Position numbers and translations under genes: made by a program
Source: Bacteroidales bacterium
GTDB taxonomy: Bacteria; Bacteroidota; Bacteroidia; Bacteroidales; UBA12077
Reading direction: 5' to 3'
DNA: 64,000 nt
Assembly (NCBI GenBank): GCA_016342685.1
Contig: JAEINU010000008.1
Coordinates: 62,001-126,000, forward strand
In this document: piece after piece, positions 43,659 through 50,982 of the stretch
Layout of the letters: every line of letters begins with the position of its first letter
Numbering within the stretch: the stretch's first letter is position 1
The notes under the pieces: generated by a model
Database searches by the model: none
The model's input: only the letters and a program-made list of their open reading frames with translations
Told to the model about the DNA's origin: nothing

Positions 43659-43793
43659 GCCTAACCCAACATCACCAGATAATGCGGGAGTTTTGGCGGT
43701 CTGACAAAGTTTTGCTATCTTCGTTTTTGTTCAACGGTCTGACAAAGTAGAGCAATGGAAACCCGCACTACTGGTATGTTTAAATCGTTAGCT
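43659..43793 (+). repeat. attC-like site 17
   Basis: R'' GCCTAAC pairs with the R' of site 16 over ten bases (GTTGCCTAAC / GTTAGGCAAC). R' is GTTAGCT. Arms AACATCACCAG / CTGGTATGTT with unpaired C. The usual GACC before R' is AATC here. Sub-family C. Last site visible before the prophage. Confidence 0.82.
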
Positions 43794-44040
43794 GCAAGTG
43801 TAATCGAAACGAGCATTGTAACTAGAATAGAAATATTAAGAAAATTTAGTAATAAGAATGATTCATTGATTGAAAATTGAAGCAAGAAAAAATAGTTTTT
43901 GCTCGCCCGCTTCTGCCCTTCAGGACAGTTGAGGAAGCCAACACACATTACACACATTCGCAAATCACATGGACCGACACACAAACCAAAATTTGCAAAA
44001 GAGTGTAATTCTTGCCAATGATCAGAAAGACAATAATATT
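43794..44040. other. Leader of the interrupted last cassette
   Basis: No gene. It contains the hairpin CTGCCCTTCAGGACAG (about 43914-43929), similar in position to the palindromes that end the long-cassette leaders, and CACA repeats near 43942. Possibly a diverged leader with the promoter of the truncated ATPase gene. Confidence 0.35.
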
Positions 44041-44357
44041 ATGATAGCAAAAATAAAATTACATAAGACAGCTTCTTATAACGATTTAGTGGAATTTGAA
44101 CCAAAAGAAATCAATTATTTTTTTGGAGGTAACGGTGTTGGAAAATCATCAATGGGTAAAGTGATTTATAATGTTTCAGCATATCCTCATTGTGAATTAA
44201 GTTGGAGAAATTCGCCAATTGAAGTTTTGACATATAATAAACAATTTGTTAAATCAAGTTTTTCACATAGCAATCAAATTCAAGGTATTTTCACATTAGG
44301 AAAAGACGCAACGGAAGTTCAAAGTTTTATAGAAGAATTATGGGGGTTAAAACGAAA
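44041..44357 (+). pseudogene. PrrC/RloC-like AAA_13 ATPase, truncated by the prophage
   Basis: The intact start MIAKIKLHKTASYND is followed by the P-loop YFFGGNGVGKSSMGK and by VLTYNKQFVKSSFSHSN and IQGIFTLGKDATEVQSFIEE. This is the N-terminal part of the ATPase found in anticodon nucleases PrrC/RloC and related AAA_13 defence proteins, normally 600-800 residues. The reading frame leaves the homologous sequence around LWGLKRN, where the predicted prophage end begins (about 44358), and stops at 44397. The rest of the gene should lie beyond the far prophage end. An upstream in-frame ATG at 43969 is unlikely to be the start. Confidence 0.7.
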
Positions 44358-44366
44358 TGTACAATT

Positions 44367-44427
44367 GATTATTTATATTTTTGCCTGTTTTTCTTAATGA
44401 TAACAAGAGATACATTATATTTTTGCC
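44367..44427 (+). repeat. Two copies of TTATATTTTTGCC near the phage end
   Basis: The 13-mer occurs at 44373-44385 and 44415-44427, 42 bp apart, each preceded by a similar GAT-containing segment (GATTATTTATA / GATACATTATA). Mu-type ends carry spaced transposase-binding sites a few bases inside the terminus, so these are candidate L1 and L2 sites. Confidence 0.5.
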
Positions 44428-44941
44428 CTATTTCGGTTATAAAACCAAATGTCATTTAGTTGAATTTTGATTGAATTTTAATTGAATTATTAAACGGTTT
44501 AAACACCTTATTTAAACGTTTAGTGTAAATATTCCTCCAAATATACGCAAAAGCCGCTAAAAAAGCGAAAAAACAACCATTCTGACAATTTATTAAGTAG
44601 TTTTATGTTGCCTTTTTATACTATAAAAGAAGCAAGGAGTACTAACCCTCAAATAGTATAGAAAAGTATGTTTAAACGTAGTTGGATATTCAGTTGGATA
44701 TTCAGTTGGATATTCAAAAAGAAATAAAAAAAAGCCTGTAAAGAAAACTAAACAGGTTAATTAATAAACAAAAAACGCAATAAAATGACATTTAAAGGCA
44801 CGTAAATACACACGAAATCAACCTTGATTAATATACAACGTATAGTATATCAACTTTTTATGAGAAAAACGCTAATAAATGTGTGTGTGCGTGGGCTTTT
44901 TCTAAGAAATAAGTCTTAGTATAACTTTGTCTGTAGGTAAA
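44428..44941. other. Non-coding left-end region of the prophage
   Basis: About 510 bp without a credible gene. It contains a paired box GTTTAAACACC...TTTAAAC (44497-44517), a triple 12-bp repeat (44681-44716), and AT-rich sequence down to the convergent repressor gene. Confidence 0.5.
44681..44716 (+). repeat. GTTGGATATTCA repeated three times
   Basis: Three perfect tandem copies of the 12-mer GTTGGATATTCA lie in the non-coding left end of the prophage, about 320 bp inside the predicted terminus. Possibly an internal protein-binding site. Confidence 0.75.
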
Positions 44942-45391
44942 TTAACTTGCCTTTCTTTTTTGCTCACCCGGCTTCTCTTGGTGAGCTTCGAAAAGTTGTT
45001 TCTTTAAATCTTCAATGTACTCTTTAAGTATTGTTCTTTCCGATTGAAGACTTTCGATCGTAATGTCTTTAGTCTTTAAACAATCCTCAAGTTTTTGAAT
45101 GATCCTCTCCTTTTCTTTACATAGTAGACATTGTTTACTGTAAGGTGGAGGTTCTGAATCTTCAACTATTGCCGGCTCTTTTATTGTTGATTCCTTACCT
45201 GTTATAACCCAACCTGTATTGAGGTCTGGATATGCGGCGAATAATTTCGCCAAAGTATCTTCTGTAATTCCTGTTTTACTTTCAAGAGTGCCACGAGATA
45301 TGCCAGTTTTCGCATAGAATTCCCTTTTGCTAATACCGAGCGTATCAACAAACTGCAAAATTCTTTGTTTTATTGGCGAAATATTTTGCAT
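44942..45391 (-). CDS. Phage repressor-like HTH protein
   Basis: A 149-residue protein with an N-terminal helix-turn-helix (IKQRILQFVDTLGISKREFY, GISRGTLESKTGITEDTLAK) of the kind seen in Bacteroidota phage repressors. It is followed by a Pro/Glu-rich linker, a CLLCKEK pair of cysteines and a C-terminal coiled coil (IIQKLEDCLKTKDITIESLQ). No peptidase domain, so not a LexA-type self-cleaving repressor. Divergent from the Ner-like gene, with shared operator-like repeats between them. Confidence 0.75.
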   Translation of the reverse strand: MQNISPIKQRILQFVDTLGISKREFYAKTGISRGTLESKTGITEDTLAKLFAAYPDLNTGWVITGKESTIKEPAIVEDSEPPPYSKQCLLCKEKERIIQKLEDCLKTKDITIESLQSERTILKEYIEDLKKQLFEAHQEKPGEQKRKAS

Positions 45392-45422
45392 AAATATTTG
45401 TTAGTGGCGAAATCTTTTGTAT
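45375..45422. promoter_or_regulatory. Two 17-bp operator-like direct repeats
   Basis: GGCGAAATATTTTGCAT (45375-45391) and GGCGAAATCTTTTGTAT (45406-45422) differ at two positions and are 31 bp apart, about three helical turns. The first covers the repressor start codon and the second faces the early gene start, a layout expected for a lytic/lysogenic switch. Confidence 0.5.
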
Positions 45423-45470
45423 TTTTGTTTACATATTTAATACAACAAATGTAATTAAAAAAAACAGTTT

Positions 45471-45707
45471 ATGTCAATAGGCAAAGAAAAAAAGAAAGGA
45501 ACCTACTCTTACTATTACCCTGAACAGGTTGAATTGTTTAAGGATTTGGAGAGTGGAGATGTTTCATATATAGCTCGTAAAGTTGGAAAATCGAGACAAT
45601 ATATTGATTTGGTGTCGAAAGGTAAGCGAAAAATTACGCCAACGGTTAAGAAGGTGGTTGAGAAATTAACCAGTTTAAGAAAAGAAATCAGCGAACTTGA
45701 AATTTAA
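45471..45707 (+). CDS. Ner-like small DNA-binding protein
   Basis: A 78-residue basic protein with a helix-turn-helix (VSYIARKVGKSRQYIDLVSK, then GKRKITPTVKKVVEKL). Its position, first gene of the early operon and divergent from the repressor, matches Mu Ner, which represses early transcription. Ends 12 nt before the transposase. Confidence 0.7.
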   Translation: MSIGKEKKKGTYSYYYPEQVELFKDLESGDVSYIARKVGKSRQYIDLVSKGKRKITPTVKKVVEKLTSLRKEISELEI

Positions 45708-45719
45708 CTTACCATATTA

Positions 45720-47747
45720 ATGCCACAACTCTATAATAATATAGTATGTCTTACACATGAGGAATTAGTTCCTAATTTTTTATCAGTGTACGATTACAGG
45801 AACGGAACCAACCGCAAAAAATTCAAGGTTGCTCGTCGTGGTTGTTATGGAACTCCTGCATTAGTTGAATTTGAAAGTTTACCTACTCGAATAAAGGAAC
45901 ATTTTATAGAAGTAAATGGAGATCCTTCTGATTTAGCAAAAAACTACATGTTAAAATCATTGATACTCCCTGATGCCAAAGCGGCTCACTTCTTTAGTAA
46001 TTATAAACTTCCCGACGGTAGATTTTTACCATTTGAAAATCAAAAAGAATACACTGCTAATGCATCTTTATTAAATGCTATTGCAAAGCTTGCAGGAAAT
46101 CGCAAAGCAATGATTAAAGCCCTTGGAGGTTCGAATCGTGGATTATGGCAACAGCTTACTAAAGAAGTTGCGAAGCTAAAACTTGACTTTGAACACACCC
46201 TACCCGAAGCTGATAGAAGATTACGACAAAAATTAACGGATTATCAAAAAGATGGTTACGAGTCGCTTATATCGGGTAAGTTCTTAAATAAAAATAGTCA
46301 GAAAGTTGATGATAGCCAGAAAGAAGCTGTATTACGCAGCTTGTTATCTAATTACAGAAACCTAGATAATGTTCAGATAGCAAAAATGTATAACACCGTT
46401 GCTGAAACTATGCAATGGAAACGAATAACATCATCTAGTGTTAATAATTACCGTGAAAAGTGGAGCATGCAAATATTTGGTGGCTTAAAAGGTGAGGTCG
46501 CATTTGATAATAAGGTAAGTATGCAACATAAGCGAAAAGCTCCTTCATATCCTTTACAATTTTGGACAGTTGACGGTTGGGATGTTGAATTATTGTATCA
46601 ACTAACAAGTGTAAATAAAGAAGGAAAAACTGTTACCACTTACCACAATAGACCAACGGCTGTATTTGTTTTAGATCCATGTTGCAAATACCCAATCGGA
46701 TATGCAATAGGAACTCACGAAACGAAAGAGTTAATTAAGCAAGCCATTAGAAATGCAGTGAAGCATACAGGTGAATTGTTTGGAAATATGTACACGCCTT
46801 TGCAACTTCAAACAGACAACTACGGTAGAGGAACTTTAACACCATTTTACGAAGCTGCTACACAAAAGTACACTCCTGCCAAAGTCAAGAATGCAAAATC
46901 GAAAGTTATTGAGCCTTGGTTTAGGTTTTTTAACAAGAAATATTGCCAACTGGCTCCTAACTGGTCAGGACATGGAGTAAAATCGAAACAACAGCCTAAT
47001 CAGGAATATTTAAATAAGATACGACATAGTTTTCCAACTTACGACGAGGTGGCACATCAATTAGAGGTTATGATTGCTTTAGAGCGTAATGAGTTAAGGG
47101 AACAATACTTAAAATTATTTAACGAAGCTCCTGTAGGTGATAAAATTAACATTCTACCTCACGACTTTCTTTATAAGCTTGGTGAAACTACTGGTAATAC
47201 AAACCGACTTGAACCTTCGGGCTTGAGACCAACCATTGAAAAGGTAAAACGGGAGTATGATTCGTTCGATCCTAAATTTAGAGAGCTTTCATCAATCGAT
47301 TGGCAAGTAAGATATGATCCTGATAATTTATCTGAAATTCTTGCTGTAAGTTCTGATGGTTCACAGCAGTTTATTTTAGAAGAAAAATACACTCAGCCAA
47401 TGGCACTTCGTGAACGTACGGAAATCGACAATTTCGAGCTTAAAAAGATAAACGGCTATAACAAAGGTTTAAAAGAATCGATCATACAAAAGAATACTAC
47501 TGATTTAAAAGCAATCGACACGCTTTTTACTGAAAATCCAGAATTAAACAATACGCTTGCTAAAATGATACTAGTTGACAGCAACGGACAGCATAAAAAT
47601 CGCAGAAATGATAACCGACTTGCTTCTGCAGGTGAGAAAGTATTAAAAAAGCAGACTCAAAACGATCAGCTTGAAGAAATAAAGGAATTAAAACAAATGC
47701 AGGAGGAGTACTTAAAGAATAAAGTAAACATTGATAACTATTTATAA
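45720..47747 (+). CDS. MuA-like DDE transposase
   Basis: A 675-residue transposase. The N-terminal third contains helix-turn-helix DNA-binding domains. The central RNase-H-fold core has the catalytic acids in FWTVDGWDVELL (about residue 280), LQTDNYGRG (about 365) and VIEPWFRFFN (about 398), followed by a beta-barrel region and a helical C-terminus (EEIKELKQMQEEYLK) that would contact the MuB-like ATPase. It catalyses strand transfer for integration and replicative transposition. Length equals Mu A (663). Confidence 0.92.
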   Translation: MPQLYNNIVCLTHEELVPNFLSVYDYRNGTNRKKFKVARRGCYGTPALVEFESLPTRIKEHFIEVNGDPSDLAKNYMLKSLILPDAKAAHFFSNYKLPDGRFLPFENQKEYTANASLLNAIAKLAGNRKAMIKALGGSNRGLWQQLTKEVAKLKLDFEHTLPEADRRLRQKLTDYQKDGYESLISGKFLNKNSQKVDDSQKEAVLRSLLSNYRNLDNVQIAKMYNTVAETMQWKRITSSSVNNYREKWSMQIFGGLKGEVAFDNKVSMQHKRKAPSYPLQFWTVDGWDVELLYQLTSVNKEGKTVTTYHNRPTAVFVLDPCCKYPIGYAIGTHETKELIKQAIRNAVKHTGELFGNMYTPLQLQTDNYGRGTLTPFYEAATQKYTPAKVKNAKSKVIEPWFRFFNKKYCQLAPNWSGHGVKSKQQPNQEYLNKIRHSFPTYDEVAHQLEVMIALERNELREQYLKLFNEAPVGDKINILPHDFLYKLGETTGNTNRLEPSGLRPTIEKVKREYDSFDPKFRELSSIDWQVRYDPDNLSEILAVSSDGSQQFILEEKYTQPMALRERTEIDNFELKKINGYNKGLKESIIQKNTTDLKAIDTLFTENPELNNTLAKMILVDSNGQHKNRRNDNRLASAGEKVLKKQTQNDQLEEIKELKQMQEEYLKNKVNIDNYL

Positions 47748-47751
47748 ATAA

Positions 47752-47772
47752 AAAAGCCCCGTAAGGGGCAGT
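47752..47772 (+). terminator. Hairpin between transposase and ATPase genes
   Basis: GCCCC GTAA GGGGC is a 5-bp GC stem preceded by an A-run and followed by AGTAATTA. No T-run follows on the plus strand, so it may attenuate transcription or stabilise mRNA; on the minus strand it would end in TTTTTT. Confidence 0.4.
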
Positions 47773-47792
47773 AATTAAAGCAATACAAATAT

Positions 47793-48728
47793 ATGAAAAC
47801 AGAGATTAAAAACAAAATCGTTAAGGAATTCGAAAGCTACTTGGATCAGCATAAAATGAGCCAAAACAGTTTTGCAAAAAAATCTGGAATTAATGTAAGC
47901 TATCTAAGCGCAATGCGTTCGGGTGAGTATGTAATTAATGCCGGAGGTGGCAAAAAGGTGCCAATTTCTGACAAGTACTTTGAAACGCTTGCCGACTTTT
48001 TAGGTATGAAAACCGAGAAAGTATACTGGCAAACAGTTCCCACAATGCAAATGCAACGCATTTTGGCAACTCTTCAAGATGCCCGTGAGTTTGGTTACAC
48101 CAATGTGATTATAGGTGAAACTGGCTGTGGCAAAACATATGTTTCGAACATATTTGCTAAGGCAAACCCTATTGATGTTGTTTTGGTAACCGTTAGTCAG
48201 AGCGACAATATTGGTGATTTACTGGATAAGATTTTGGATAAGCTTAAAATTGGATCCGGGAAAACAAAAAGCAAGAAACTTAGAGATATTGTTTCTGCAT
48301 TACGTGCTCGTAAGTTCGACGGAGGTAAACCAATGATCATATTTGATGAAGCTGAATATATGAAGCAACCTGCTTTATGTGCAATGAAAGAATTTTACGA
48401 CAATCTAATAGGCATCTGTTCAATTGTAATGGCAGGAACGGATCAGTTAACTCGAAATCTTGAACGTTTACGTCGTAGAAATAAAGATGGTATACCCCAA
48501 TTATATCGTAGAATTAAATTCGGGATTCGAGTTTTACCAAGCATTGACAGGACGTTTAAACAGTTTTTAAACGATGTTGAAGACAAGGACTTAATAAGAT
48601 TTATACGTACAAATTGCGACAATTACGGTGAGTTACATGATGTACTTGTTCCTGCAATGCGTGAAGCTGACAGAACCGGAACTCCTTTAACCGAAAAATT
48701 TGTAAGAACTATTTTAAACTTCATGTAA
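47793..48728 (+). CDS. MuB-like transposition ATPase
   Basis: A 311-residue AAA+ protein with an N-terminal helix-turn-helix (SQNSFAKKSGINVSYLSAMR), Walker A IIGETGCGKTYVSN (about residue 108), Walker B PMIIFDEAEYMKQP (about 180) and an arginine-rich sensor region (RNLERLRRRNKDGIPQLYRR). MuB binds DNA, selects targets and activates the transposase. Codirectional with the MuA-like gene 45 nt upstream and only 2 nt before the next gene. Confidence 0.9.
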   Translation: MKTEIKNKIVKEFESYLDQHKMSQNSFAKKSGINVSYLSAMRSGEYVINAGGGKKVPISDKYFETLADFLGMKTEKVYWQTVPTMQMQRILATLQDAREFGYTNVIIGETGCGKTYVSNIFAKANPIDVVLVTVSQSDNIGDLLDKILDKLKIGSGKTKSKKLRDIVSALRARKFDGGKPMIIFDEAEYMKQPALCAMKEFYDNLIGICSIVMAGTDQLTRNLERLRRRNKDGIPQLYRRIKFGIRVLPSIDRTFKQFLNDVEDKDLIRFIRTNCDNYGELHDVLVPAMREADRTGTPLTEKFVRTILNFM

Positions 48729-48730
48729 TA

Positions 48731-49369
48731 ATGGGACGAGCCTACAGCGTAAATCAGGTATTACAAATGAATAAAAAAACCTTTCCTTTTGAAGGCGACT
48801 GGCATGCTGCTTTCGGTGAACCTGAGCGAGTTGGTGTGTGGTTTATTTGGGGCAATTCTGGAAATGGGAAAAGTTCTTTTGTAATGCAATTATGCAAAGA
48901 GCTTACAAAGTATGGTAAGGTGGGTTATAACTCGCTTGAGGAAGGAACCGCCCTTACTATGCAGGCAAGTTTAGAACGCTTTCAAATGCAGGAAGTAAGC
49001 CGCCGTATGATTATTCTCAACTGCGAGCCAATTAATGAAATGAGTGAAAGGCTTACAAAGAGGAAAAGTCCTGACATTATGGTTATTGACAGTTTTCAGT
49101 ATTCGCAACTGAACTATAGATCCTATCTTCAATTAAAACAAAAGCACAAAAATAAGCTGCTTATTTTCATTAGCCATGCCGATGGTAAACAACCTTCGGG
49201 GCGTTCCGCAAAATCTGTTATGTACGATGCAACCTTAAAAGTTTGGGTTGAAGGTTATACAGCATTTTCAAAAGGTCGCTTTATTGGCGAAACAGGTAAG
49301 TATGTGATTTGGGATAAAGGATCATATATCTATTGGGGAGTTCAGGAAGAAAGCCCCGAAAGTGTTTAA
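48731..49369 (+). CDS. RecA/DnaB-like phage ATPase
   Basis: A 212-residue protein with Walker A IWGNSGNGKSSFVM (about residue 38), Walker B DIMVIDSFQYS (about 115) and a sensor-like LLIFISHADGKQPSG (about 138). The fold is RecA-like; similar proteins follow MuB in Bacteroidota Mu-like phages. Possibly a replication accessory factor. Starts 2 nt after the preceding gene. Confidence 0.75.
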   Translation: MGRAYSVNQVLQMNKKTFPFEGDWHAAFGEPERVGVWFIWGNSGNGKSSFVMQLCKELTKYGKVGYNSLEEGTALTMQASLERFQMQEVSRRMIILNCEPINEMSERLTKRKSPDIMVIDSFQYSQLNYRSYLQLKQKHKNKLLIFISHADGKQPSGRSAKSVMYDATLKVWVEGYTAFSKGRFIGETGKYVIWDKGSYIYWGVQEESPESV

Positions 49370-49401
49370 AAAGTGTTTAAATCATTAAAAAAAATAAAGA
49401 T

Positions 49402-49620
49402 ATGACAGTAAAAACATTATCACGAAACTTACCCTTAGTTGATGCCGAACTAAGGGCATTGAATGCACTAATCACTAAGCGTGAAAAGTGGTTAAACGAG
49501 CCTTTAAATAAATCGAAAGGTACTTTTCAGGCTGTTAAAGCAGACACTGATCAAATGAAGCAAAAACTTGCTGAATTAAATGAAGAAAAAAGCGACTTAT
49601 TAAAACCTAATACACATTAA
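49402..49620 (+). CDS. Small phage coiled-coil protein
   Basis: A 72-residue helical protein with heptads (DAELRALNALITKREKWL, TDQMKQKLAELNEEKSDLL). No known domain. Preceded by paired TTTAAA boxes at the end of the previous gene. Confidence 0.65.
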   Translation: MTVKTLSRNLPLVDAELRALNALITKREKWLNEPLNKSKGTFQAVKADTDQMKQKLAELNEEKSDLLKPNTH

Positions 49621-49621
49621 A

Positions 49622-49783
49622 ATGAAAGGATATTTCTGGAAACACGAACAATGCCACATTATACCACGAATTGGAATATATGTTGATCCCATTGCAAAAA
49701 ATTGGTGGTTAAGTATTGATTTGAGCTGGCTAACAAGAACAGCATCGTTAGATATTAAAATTCCCAAATTTCAAACTAAATAA
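49622..49783 (+). CDS. Small phage protein, 53 residues
   Basis: ATG at 49622 directly after the previous stop and a TAA just before the next ATG give a tightly packed 53-residue ORF (begins MKGYFWKHEQCHIIPR, contains WWLSIDLSWL). The spacing supports it as a gene; it is aromatic-rich, without a recognised domain. Confidence 0.5.
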   Translation: MKGYFWKHEQCHIIPRIGIYVDPIAKNWWLSIDLSWLTRTASLDIKIPKFQTK

Positions 49784-49784
49784 A

Positions 49785-50399
49785 ATGATACAAAAAGTTA
49801 AAGACAAAGAGTGGACTGATGAAACAGGGCGTGTGGTTCCTATTGATTATATCAGTCCGGGCAATCGTTTAAAAGAACGATCTGCAGGTACATTACATCG
49901 TAAGGCAAAATCAATAAATGAAAAGCTTGTTGATTTTAAAGCCGAGGTTCAAGAGATCTGCGATAAGGTGTATAAGAAAATGATCGAAGAGTTTAAAGCC
50001 AAGCCCGACGGCAAAGGGAACTTTACCTGGTTTAATTTTGATCGTAGTATAAAGATTGATGTGACCGTGAATCCACGCATTGAGTTTGATGATTTAACCA
50101 TTCAGGCATGTAAGCAAAAACTTGACGAATTTTTGAATGAGAATCTCGACTCGAAACAGGAGTTTGTTAAAGAAATGGTAAAAGATGCCTTTAGTACTTC
50201 ACGTGGTAAGCTTGATAATAAAAAAGTGATGAACCTTTTAAAATGGAGAACTAAGGTTAAAGATCCGTTATTTCAAGCTGCTCTTGATTTAATCGAGGAC
50301 TCTATTAGAAACCCTTCAAGTAAGGTTTATTTCCGTATTTGGGAGCAGGATAAATCGGGAGAATACAAATTAATTGATTTAAACTTTTCAAGCATATAG
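49785..50399 (+). CDS. DUF3164 family phage protein
   Basis: A 204-residue protein matching DUF3164 of Mu-like phages: EWTDETGRVVPIDYISPGNR at the start, a helical LVDFKAEVQEICDKVYKKMI, and DRSIKIDVTVNPRIEFDD. The family occurs in the early region of transposable phages; its biochemical role is unknown to me. Starts 1 nt after the preceding small gene. Confidence 0.85.
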   Translation: MIQKVKDKEWTDETGRVVPIDYISPGNRLKERSAGTLHRKAKSINEKLVDFKAEVQEICDKVYKKMIEEFKAKPDGKGNFTWFNFDRSIKIDVTVNPRIEFDDLTIQACKQKLDEFLNENLDSKQEFVKEMVKDAFSTSRGKLDNKKVMNLLKWRTKVKDPLFQAALDLIEDSIRNPSSKVYFRIWEQDKSGEYKLIDLNFSSI

Positions 50400-50403
50400 T
50401 GTT

Positions 50404-50835
50404 ATGGTAACATCGCAAAGAAATATTTTATATCGCAAATTTCATGCAATCCTTGGCGAACTTGGATTAAAGGAAAGTAAACACGATTTGCTTTCTGGGT
50501 ATGGAGTAAATAGCACCCGTTTTCTTACCGATAGTGAATTGATTGACGTGGTTGAGCGAGTGCAAAATATGAAACTACAAAAGTTAAGTGCCGATTCAAG
50601 ACTGCGGGAGCTCCGCAGTCAGGTGCTTACTATTCTCAATCAGATGGGTATTTATGCAACCAATAACAACTGGTCGCAGGTTAATGCCTTCTTGTTAGAC
50701 AATCGTATTGCAGGCAAATTGCTTTATGAACTTACGGTTGCAGAATTAGAAAGCTTAAGACCAAAACTGCAGAGTATCGCTACTAAGTTTCGAGAAAAGC
50801 AGGAAACGGAAAAGCATTTAATGATAATGAATTAG
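50404..50835 (+). CDS. Hypothetical phage early protein
   Basis: A 143-residue soluble helical protein (VTSQRNILYRKFHAILGELG, LRSQVLTILNQMGIYATNN). The first half resembles regions of phage early proteins near DUF3164 that may bind nucleic acid, but I cannot name a family. Packed 4 nt after the DUF3164 gene. Confidence 0.65.
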   Translation: MVTSQRNILYRKFHAILGELGLKESKHDLLSGYGVNSTRFLTDSELIDVVERVQNMKLQKLSADSRLRELRSQVLTILNQMGIYATNNNWSQVNAFLLDNRIAGKLLYELTVAELESLRPKLQSIATKFREKQETEKHLMIMN

Positions 50836-50837
50836 TT

Positions 50838-50981
50838 ATGAAACTAGCACTAATAATATTTTTCTGGGTGATGCTGTTCGTGCATGTTGTATATGTTTAC
50901 CGTAAAGGCAAGCCAACAAACGAAGAGTTAGAAAATTTTAAAACTGGTTTAAAACAAGCCAGAGAAAAAGGACTTATATAA
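50838..50981 (+). CDS. Small membrane protein, 47 residues
   Basis: ATG at 50838 to TAA at 50981, encoding one membrane helix (LALIIFFWVMLFVHVVYVY) and a charged tail. It sits exactly between neighbours with 2-nt and 1-nt gaps, which supports translation. Confidence 0.55.
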   Translation: MKLALIIFFWVMLFVHVVYVYRKGKPTNEELENFKTGLKQAREKGLI

Positions 50982-50982
50982 A

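Noticed and set aside
21680-43793. The regularly recurring 135-bp repeats could be a CRISPR array.
   Set aside because: The intervals are gene-sized and variable (about 0.5-7 kb), the repeats are long imperfect palindromes, and no cas gene is present.
21680-43793. The repeats could be simple transcription terminators or REP elements.
   Set aside because: They lack terminal T-runs, have an ordered R''/L''/L'/R' structure, and their end boxes match across whole cassettes rather than within one repeat.
43715-43984. A minus-strand ORF crossing attC-like site 17.
   Set aside because: It runs through the recombination site and has no recognisable domain; similar shadow ORFs cover other sites.
43969-44040. 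Start at 43969 for the truncated ATPase.
   Set aside because: The typical N-terminus of the family (MIAKIKLHK) begins at the ATG at 44041.
45720-47747. The transposase could belong to a Tn7- or IS21-like element.
   Set aside because: The following ATPase, DUF3164, DUF935 portal, DUF1320, gpF/gpG and terminase genes identify a Mu-like phage.
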